Part shown: positions 1 to 3,911 of the stretch, piece by piece
How the letters are laid out: each line of letters starts with the position of its first letter
Numbering within the stretch: position 1 is the stretch's first letter
DNA from: Streptomyces katrae
GTDB lineage: Bacteria > Actinomycetota > Actinomycetes > Streptomycetales > Streptomycetaceae
Length of the DNA stretch: 6,803 nt
Assembly: GCF_000966975.1 (NCBI RefSeq)
Contig: NZ_JZWV01000388.1
Span: forward strand, 1 to 6,803
Direction of reading: 5' to 3'
Position numbers and translations under genes: made by a program
The notes under the pieces: model-generated
What the model saw: only the letters and a program-made list of their open reading frames with translations
Databases searched by the model: none
Told to the model about the DNA's origin: nothing

Positions 1-68
1 CGTGTGAGATCCGGCGGACGGGGCAGCCGAGTGAGCAGACCGGGAACACCTGACCAGGGAGGACGAAG

Positions 69-272
69 GTGAACGAGCACGAGAACCACCGCAAGAGGCA
101 CTCCGAGGCCACCCCGCCCTCGAAGGCCCCGGGTGAGAGCGGCGATCGCGAGGCCCGCGAGCAGGCGGAGGAGGCGGTCATGCCCGGCGGCAAGGACGGG
201 GAGGCCGGTGACGCCCTCACCCCGAACACCGACGCGCAGCGCCGTACGGCCCGCGACGACCACCGGCACTGA
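69..272 (+). CDS. Small hydrophilic protein of unknown function
   Basis: This is a 67-residue protein that I do not recognise. The GTG start is preceded by a strong ribosome binding site, AGGGAGG at 56-62, with a 6-nt spacer. About 94% of codons end in G or C, which fits a real gene in this genome. The product is almost wholly polar: rich in Glu, Asp, Arg and Gly, with five His (three among the first 11 residues, two at the C-terminus), no Cys, no aromatic residue, and no hydrophobic stretch that could be a signal or membrane segment. It is therefore probably a cytoplasmic, largely disordered protein. It stands alone on the + strand and converges on the minus-strand gene ending at 317; the 44-bp gap shows no clear terminator. 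The 68 bases upstream hold the RBS but no promoter I can defend. Function is unknown; I am fairly sure only that it is translated. Confidence 0.6.
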   Translation: MNEHENHRKRHSEATPPSKAPGESGDREAREQAEEAVMPGGKDGEAGDALTPNTDAQRRTARDDHRH

Positions 273-316
273 GAGGGACGGCCGGGGCCGGGTCAGCCGC
301 GGCGTCGCAGGCAGGG

Positions 317-517
317 TCAGAGGGGCCGGAGCCGCCGTGAGAAGGCGGCGCGCAGCAGGATCCGGAACGTGAGCCAGGCGCCGCGGGCCGACCACCGCAG
401 GCCCCATGCCATCGCCCGCGTCATGGCACGCCGGGCGATGGCGCGGGGTGTCATACGCCGGATCAGCCGCCGGCGTCTTCTCCTCCCGCGCCGGCTCCGC
501 CCCGGGAGGACCTTCAT
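317..517 (-). CDS. Arginine-rich small basic protein, translationally coupled to the membrane protein gene
   Basis: This is a 66-residue protein of unknown function. Its ATG (517-515) shares one base with the TGA stop of the preceding gene (519-517), giving TGATG. A GGAGG ribosome binding site lies at 527-523 with a 5-nt gap before the overlap. About 89% of codons end in G or C. The product has 22 Arg and one Lys, no Asp or Glu, and no Cys, His, Tyr, Asn or Gln. Residues 7-21 are an arginine tract with a run of six; residues 36-60 are amphipathic, with three Trp and spaced Arg. That composition suggests binding to nucleic acid or to anionic membrane, but this is inference. Coupling implies co-production with the GlsB-type membrane protein. 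It could instead be a chance frame in Arg-codon-rich DNA; the RBS, overlap and codon bias argue against that. Confidence 0.55.
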   Translation of the reverse strand: MKVLPGRSRRGRRRRRRLIRRMTPRAIARRAMTRAMAWGLRWSARGAWLTFRILLRAAFSRRLRPL

Positions 518-780
518 CACGTCCTCCGGCCTGCCACGAGACGGTAGACCGCCAGAAGGATGAGGGCGCCGACGATCGCGGCGATCCAGGTGGACAGCTG
601 GAAGAACCCGTCGATGGACTCGACGTGGAAGATCACCTTGCCGAGCCATCCTCCGAGGAGGGCGCCGGCGATGCCGATCAGGATCGTGATGACGCAGCCG
701 CCCGGGTCCCGCCCCGGCATGATGGCCTTCGCGATGATCCCTGCGAGCAGGCCCAGGACGATCCAGCCGATGATGCCCAT
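517..780 (-). CDS. GlsB/YeaQ/YmgE family (transglycosylase-associated) membrane protein
   Basis: This is an 87-residue integral membrane protein of the family annotated as 'transglycosylase-associated protein' (GlsB/YeaQ/YmgE). Family members are small stress-associated inner-membrane proteins whose biochemical role is not settled; the transglycosylase link is historical. Three hydrophobic segments are visible at about residues 2-21, 29-51 and 61-79. The Gly-rich helices, the MPGRDPGG loop (21-28) after helix 1, the GWLGK motif (44-48) and the short loop with SIDGFF (55-60) before helix 3 are typical of actinobacterial members, and the length is normal. The start is set by AAAAGGGG at 794-787, 6 nt before the ATG; longer upstream readings of this frame run into the phosphatase gene and are not real. 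It lies 128 bp after the phosphatase on the same strand and overlaps the Arg-rich gene by one base. Family assignment is secure; function is not. Confidence 0.9.
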   Translation of the reverse strand: MGIIGWIVLGLLAGIIAKAIMPGRDPGGCVITILIGIAGALLGGWLGKVIFHVESIDGFFQLSTWIAAIVGALILLAVYRLVAGRRT

Positions 781-829
781 GAGGTGCCCCTTTTGCAACG
801 ATTCGGACTGTGTGGTCCTTATGCGCCGT

Positions 830-859
830 CCCACGGATTCCAAACCCCGAATCCACGGG
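830..859. repeat. Imperfect inverted repeat between phosphatase and membrane protein genes
   Basis: GGATTC (835-840) and GAATCC (849-854) form a 6-bp stem around an 8-nt loop. A 2x2 mismatch is followed by three further pairs (CCC 830-832 with GGG 857-859). CCACGG also occurs in direct orientation at 831-836 and 853-858. On the minus strand the element lies about 50 nt after the phosphatase stop and 50 nt before the GlsB-type start, so it could be a weak terminator or an operator. There is no T-run on either side. The role is not determined. Confidence 0.35.
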
Positions 860-908
860 CAGCCGGAGGACGACCCCGGAAGGCGGCCGGGCGCGCGGTG
901 GGGGTGGC

Positions 909-2279
909 TCAGGCGTGGGCGAGGCAGTGTGTGAGCTCGTCGAGTTCGTAGAAGTAGCTGCCCGTGGCCACTGGCCTGCAGGAGGGCTTGAAGGCCGTCT
1001 CCTTCTCGTTGTAGAGCATGCGCACCAGGTAGGTGGCCCGCCGGCCTTCGGCAGGCGTGTTCGCGAACAGGTCCCACTGGATGTTCGCCGCCATCGGCGA
1101 GACCTCGGCCCCGCGCCACGGGTTGTTCCCGTAGGCGTACGGCTGCCCGGGCTCGGCGGGCTCCGTGCTGCCGGGCAGGCCCATCAGCGCGGCGAGCGGC
1201 TCGATCTCCTCGGCATGGGTGAAGCGCAGCACCGCGCCGTTGCCGTTGGTGCCCGCGGCCTTGGCCTGGGCCTGGGCGAGGAGGTCGTCGAGGAGGACGC
1301 CGGCCATCTTGTAGGTGATCGTGCGTCCGCTGAATCCGGGGCCCTTCTGGTAGAACTCCTCCGCGTCGTCGAGGTAGGCCAACCACTGGGCGTCGCGGCG
1401 GGTCAGGAACGGGGTCAAGTCCACGTCCGGCGCTTCCACGGCCAGGTCGGGCGCGGCGCTGTGGAGCTGGTGGAGCGAACGGGCGAACGAGATCTGCGCC
1501 TCGGCGGACAGCGCCGACACGAAGTCCTGCCGGAACAGGCGCGCGGCCACGCGCTGTGCCGCTTCGGCCGTGCGGGGGTCACCGTCGATCCCCGTGAGGA
1601 CCGTGGCCAGCTGCGGATCGCTCTTCACGTACGCCTGGTAGTCGGCGTTCTGCGGCTGCTTGTGGAAGTACAGCAGGTTCTTGTCGGTGACCGGCGCCTT
1701 GATCAAACCCGCCAACGCCGGATCCCCGGCCGTCAGACCACCCGTGAAGGCGTCGGCGCTCGCCACCGCGCGCGGCACCCCCGACGTCTCCACTGTGATG
1801 GACTCGTGCCGGGCGGCGATGCCCGCGACCAGGCCGGGAAGCCGCTGCTCCAGGCGCAGCGCGGTCTGCCGGTGTTCCTCGGCGCCACGGGCGGAGAGGT
1901 TGCCGTAGCCGAGTGCGGAGGCAGCGTCCAGCAGTGACCGCACCTGCGGTCCCAACCGCGTGCCGAGGCCGGTGAGGGCACCCTGGTCCTGCGCCCGGTG
2001 GAGGACGGCGAGCACGGCGTCGCCGTCGCCGCTGTCCGTCATGGCGCGGGAGCCGTGGCGGGCGACGGTCTCGGTGAAGACCGGCACGAAGCCGTTCGGG
2101 GCGTTCTCGTAGCGGCCGGGCCTGCCCTGCGGGGCGTACGGGGTCTTCGTCCCGTAGACGTCGCCCCCGGCTTGTGAGGTACCGGCCCGCTCCCCGGCGG
2201 AGGCGGTACCCGTGGTGAACAGCACGCCGGCGGCGAGGGAGACGGCCATGGCGGCGGACAAGGGGGCGGTGCGCTTCAC
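909..2279 (-). CDS. Secreted histidine acid phosphatase, MINPP/phytase-like
   Basis: This 456-residue protein is a histidine phosphatase of the acid phosphatase/phytase branch, which removes phosphate from phosphomonoesters (inositol phosphates in the MINPP group) through a phosphohistidine intermediate. The catalytic motif RHGSR is at residues 74-78 (nucleophile H75). The distal motif is HAE at 355-357, as in multiple inositol polyphosphate phosphatases, rather than the HD of classical phytases. The segment at 166-181 with R170, S174 and FTGGL also resembles MINPP. An N-terminal Sec signal peptide (KR, then hydrophobic residues 8-22) ends with a likely cut after ASA-28. The only two Cys (434 and 452) sit near the C-terminus and could form a disulfide. 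The GTG start has GAAGGG at 2290-2285, 5 nt upstream. It follows the DUF2267 gene on the same strand after 212 bp and a hairpin, so it is probably a separate transcript. I see no Pho-box repeats upstream. The substrate is inferred, not shown. Confidence 0.87.
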   Translation of the reverse strand: MKRTAPLSAAMAVSLAAGVLFTTGTASAGERAGTSQAGGDVYGTKTPYAPQGRPGRYENAPNGFVPVFTETVARHGSRAMTDSGDGDAVLAVLHRAQDQGALTGLGTRLGPQVRSLLDAASALGYGNLSARGAEEHRQTALRLEQRLPGLVAGIAARHESITVETSGVPRAVASADAFTGGLTAGDPALAGLIKAPVTDKNLLYFHKQPQNADYQAYVKSDPQLATVLTGIDGDPRTAEAAQRVAARLFRQDFVSALSAEAQISFARSLHQLHSAAPDLAVEAPDVDLTPFLTRRDAQWLAYLDDAEEFYQKGPGFSGRTITYKMAGVLLDDLLAQAQAKAAGTNGNGAVLRFTHAEEIEPLAALMGLPGSTEPAEPGQPYAYGNNPWRGAEVSPMAANIQWDLFANTPAEGRRATYLVRMLYNEKETAFKPSCRPVATGSYFYELDELTHCLAHA

Positions 2280-2309
2280 AGCGGCCCTTCGGTTTCGGGT
2301 GGGGTCGGG

Positions 2310-2323
2310 CTACCGACCGGTAG
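2310..2323. promoter_or_regulatory. Short palindrome in the phosphatase leader, candidate operator
   Basis: CTACCGACCGGTAG has 5-bp inverted arms (CTACC and GGTAG) around GACC and lies about 30 nt upstream of the phosphatase GTG. Motifs of the form TACCGNNCGGTA are common binding sites of TetR-family repressors in actinomycetes, but no such regulator is in this window. On the minus strand, TTGCGA begins 14 nt upstream of the palindrome and could be a -35 element, though no convincing -10 follows. This is suggestive only. Confidence 0.3.
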
Positions 2324-2454
2324 CTGCGGTCTGTCGCAAGGTGCCGCGACCACACGAATCCCTTCCGACATTGTCCCATGGCCAGGGTTGAGGGCCACTG
2401 AACAGCCGTCGCGTCGGGGATCCGGGCCGTCAGGGTGGGGGCGGCTGCGACCGG

Positions 2455-2480
2455 CGGGCACCGGGCGAGGCCGGTGCCCG
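2455..2480 (-). terminator. Strong GC hairpin after the DUF2267 gene
   Basis: CGGGCACCGG (2455-2464) and CCGGTGCCCG (2471-2480) form a perfect 10-bp stem with a 6-nt loop, 11 nt beyond the DUF2267 stop codon on the minus strand. There is no T-tract, which is common for terminators in high-GC actinobacteria. Its position suits a terminator separating the DUF2267 transcript from the phosphatase gene. Confidence 0.7.
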
Positions 2481-2491
2481 GCCGGCGGCGG

Positions 2492-2887
2492 TCAGCCGGG
2501 TTGGGGGTAGCCGAAGAGGGCGTCGTAGCCGGGCGGGAGCTGGAGCAGGACCTCGCGGGTGAGGACGTCGCCCGCCGCGGCGGCCGCGGTGGACAGGACC
2601 GCCCCGATGTCCCACAGGGCCGTCTCCTCGGTGGCGCCCTCGATCCAGGCCGCCGTCGCCTGGACGAACCGCTCCGGGGAGAGCGGCTCGGCGGCCTGCA
2701 GCGGGTTGAGGAGGATCAGGGCGTAGGTCTCGGGGAGCCGGGCGGCCAGCTCGGCCCGTACCGTGCCGACCAGGTGCGCGCCCAGTAGGGCCAGGACGAC
2801 GCGGGCCGCGCGGTCGGCTTCCTCGACGGTTTCGTACTCGCCGCGTTCCCGGACATGGGCCAGGAACGACTCCCTGCGCATCGACAT
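2492..2887 (-). CDS. DUF2267 domain-containing protein
   Basis: This 131-residue soluble protein belongs to the DUF2267 family, whose function is unknown. The fold is visible as two related halves: the first (FLAHV at 8-12, a helix near 24-40, LAARLPETY at 47-55) and the second (RFVQA at 73-77, a helix near 92-105, LLQLPPGYDALF at 114-125). The LP-x(2)-Y/F endings and the final LF are family hallmarks. There is no signal peptide, membrane segment or Cys. GGAGGTGA (2900-2893) sets the start at the ATG at 2887; a second ATG two codons later is also possible, while in-frame codons upstream lack an RBS. The gene is divergent from the RheA-like repressor, and a promoter overlapped by a RheA-type operator points at it. 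It therefore probably belongs to the heat-shock response, in the place held by hsp18 in S. albus. That link is inferred from operator position. Confidence 0.88.
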   Translation of the reverse strand: MSMRRESFLAHVRERGEYETVEEADRAARVVLALLGAHLVGTVRAELAARLPETYALILLNPLQAAEPLSPERFVQATAAWIEGATEETALWDIGAVLSTAAAAAGDVLTREVLLQLPPGYDALFGYPQPG

Positions 2888-3056
2888 CGACGTCACCTCC
2901 GAGAACGAGGGGGTGAAGGGGATCAAGGGGCGGAGGGCGGGTGCCGGAGGGGGAACGGTGCTCCCCGCCCTCCGCAGCTCCTGGCCCGGAGCTCGGCCGG
3001 AGATCCCGCGAAGCCTCCGGTCGGTTCAGGCAGGAACTGTCCATGCGCTTCAACGT
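2888..3056 (-). promoter_or_regulatory. Long structured 5' leader of the DUF2267 gene
   Basis: The promoter at 3063-3091 would give a leader of about 169 nt with no convincing small gene in it. Two perfect stems lie within. One has 10-bp arms at 2931-2940 and 2965-2974 around a 24-nt loop; the other has AGCTCC (2976-2981) and GGAGCT (2988-2993) around 6 nt. On the transcript, CGGAGG occurs in the 5' arm of the long stem (2974-2969) and again as the Shine-Dalgarno (2901-2896), while CCUCCG occurs at 2950-2945 and 2936-2931. The long stem and a stem that hides the Shine-Dalgarno would compete for the same CCUCCG. A regulatory role is a hypothesis; the inverted repeats are seen directly. Confidence 0.4.
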
Positions 3057-3062
3057 GTCCCT

Positions 3063-3091
3063 GTTGTAACATGTCATCGAAACGATGACAA
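3063..3091 (-). promoter_or_regulatory. Candidate vegetative-type promoter for the DUF2267 gene
   Basis: On the minus strand TTGTCA (3091-3086, 5 of 6 against TTGACA) is followed after exactly 17 bp by TACAAC (3068-3063, 4 of 6 against TATAAT). This fits a principal-sigma (HrdB-type) promoter, with transcription starting near 3056. The 19-bp operator at 3072-3090 covers the spacer and all but one base of the -35 hexamer, so a bound repressor would block RNA polymerase. I could not assign an equally good promoter for the + strand repressor gene. Confidence 0.55.
3072..3090. promoter_or_regulatory. RheA-type operator 1 (perfect 19-bp inverted repeat)
   Basis: TGTCATCGAAACGATGACA is a perfect inverted repeat, TGTCATC-N5-GATGACA; symmetry extends to 8-bp arms around AAA. 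It matches the operator reported for the S. albus heat-shock repressor RheA. It covers the -35 region of the DUF2267 promoter and lies 43 bp upstream of the RheA-like start codon, so it could control both directions. Confidence 0.85.
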
Positions 3092-3097
3092 GCAGGG

Positions 3098-3116
3098 CGT
3101 CATCTGAGGGATGACG
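3098..3116. promoter_or_regulatory. RheA-type operator 2 (19-bp inverted repeat)
   Basis: CGTCATCTGAGGGATGACG has 7-bp arms and a 5-bp spacer and shares GTCATC-N5-GATGAC with operator 1; only the outermost pair differs (C:G for T:A) along with the spacer. Its centre is 26 bp from that of operator 1, about two and a half helical turns. It ends 17 bp before the repressor's ATG and 8 bp before its GGAGG, so binding here would block transcription or elongation of rheA and htpG. Two sites allow cooperative binding. Confidence 0.8.
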
Positions 3117-3133
3117 AGGCAGACGGAGGTGCC

Positions 3134-3799
3134 ATGCCTGAGGCAGACCCGCCCACCACACCGGTGTCCTTCCATGCCGCCGCCGCGGCACTGGAGGCGA
3201 TCAGCCGGTCCGTGAAGGACGCGCAGGAGGCCCCACCGGGAGCATCCGCGCCTTCGCCGCGGCCTGCCGGTGACCGTGGCCCGCACCCGGCCCTGACCGC
3301 TCTGCTGATGCTCCGCGAGGTCCGCGAGCAGCTCGCCGGCTGGGAGAGCGTCCTGATCGAGACGGCCCGCGGCCAGGGCGCCAGCTGGGCCGAGCTGGCG
3401 GGCCCCCTCGGTGTCGCCAGCCGCCAGGCCGCCGAACGCCGCTACCTGCGACTGCGCCCCGGCGCCGCCGGGAGCACCGGCGAGCAGCGGGTCCAGGCCA
3501 CCCGCGACTCGCGTGCCGCCGACCGCACCGTCACCGCCTGGGCCCGCGACAACGCCGCCGACCTCCGGCGCCTCGCCGGCCAGGTCACCTCGCTCACCGG
3601 CCTTCCCGCCAGCGCGGAGGGCGCGATCGGCGACCTGAACCTGGCCCTCGCCGACAACGACGCCGCCCGGCTCGTCGGACCCCTCACCGCGACCCGGGAC
3701 CATCTGCCCCGGGACTCCGGTCTCACGGACCGCATCGACGCCATGACCCGCCGCACCGAGCAGCTCCGCAAGGACAGCAACGACCAGCGCAACTCCTGA
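3134..3799 (+). CDS. rheA: RheA-like heat-shock repressor (HSP18 transcriptional regulator)
   Basis: This 221-residue protein is probably a RheA-type autoregulated repressor. In S. albus, RheA represses hsp18 and its own gene and is itself the temperature sensor; that is family knowledge. A helix-turn-helix is visible near residues 82-106 (GASWAELAGPLGV, then SRQAAERRYLRL), preceded by a helix at 53-79. A Pro/Ala-rich linker lies at 33-52, and the C-terminal part (126-214) is helical and charged. There is no signal, membrane segment or Cys. The ATG has GGAGG at 3125-3129 with a 4-nt spacer. The best support is the pair of operators directly upstream that match the RheA site. htpG follows on the same strand after 112 bp, probably in one operon. 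The name rests on remembered family features plus the operators; it could be a paralogue of RheA rather than the orthologue. Confidence 0.75.
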   Translation: MPEADPPTTPVSFHAAAAALEAISRSVKDAQEAPPGASAPSPRPAGDRGPHPALTALLMLREVREQLAGWESVLIETARGQGASWAELAGPLGVASRQAAERRYLRLRPGAAGSTGEQRVQATRDSRAADRTVTAWARDNAADLRRLAGQVTSLTGLPASAEGAIGDLNLALADNDAARLVGPLTATRDHLPRDSGLTDRIDAMTRRTEQLRKDSNDQRNS

Positions 3800-3911
3800 T
3801 CCGCCACGGAGCGACCAAGCCACAGCGCACGCACGCACGCCGGCGGCAGGCAACGGCCAGCCCCGGTCCCAGTCCACATCGTTCATGACGTTCCCACAGA
3901 AAGAGACCTCA
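3800..3911 (+). other. rheA-htpG intergenic spacer
   Basis: These 112 bases contain no hairpin strong enough to call a terminator and no -35/-10 pair I can defend, so htpG is probably read through from the repressor promoter. A GCAC repeat of 3.5 copies lies at 3827-3840. ACATCGTTCATGA at 3877-3889 recalls the RheA operator arms but with a 3-bp spacer in place of 5 and one arm degenerate. The purine-rich AGAAAGAGA (3898-3906) is the only ribosome-binding candidate for htpG. Confidence 0.4.

Noticed and set aside
273..316. Terminator between the first two convergent genes
   Set aside because: Only short GC self-complementarity (GGCCGGGGCC) without a usable loop is present, so I do not call a terminator here.
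781..1386. Upstream extension of the GlsB-type frame into the phosphatase gene
   Set aside because: The true start at 780 has a good RBS and the family's N-terminus. The extension is Arg/Pro/Gly-rich shadow sequence and overlaps the phosphatase.
810..1937. Plus-strand frame of 375 codons opposite the phosphatase
   Set aside because: It is antisense to the phosphatase, has biased composition (Arg, Gly, Val, Gln), and no ribosome binding site; a codon-bias shadow.
2280..2491. Pho-box (GTTCACC-type direct repeats) or extracytoplasmic-sigma promoter upstream of the phosphatase
   Set aside because: A single GGTGAAC occurs at 2214-2220 inside the coding sequence and no paired repeats are found. 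Searches by eye for GGAAT/GGGAT plus a correctly spaced GTT also fail.
2430..3191. Minus-strand frame of 253 codons across the divergent promoter region and DUF2267
   Set aside because: It overlaps the well-supported DUF2267 gene in another frame, crosses both operators, and gives an Arg/Pro-rich product without any recognisable domain.
3827..3840. GCAC tandem repeat as a functional repeat
   Set aside because: Only 3.5 copies of a 4-bp unit in GC-rich spacer DNA; too short to call a repeat element.
3885..3911. Earlier ATG for htpG adding nine residues
   Set aside because: It has no RBS, and the known HtpG N-terminus matches the ATG at 3912, which has a purine-rich stretch at the right distance.
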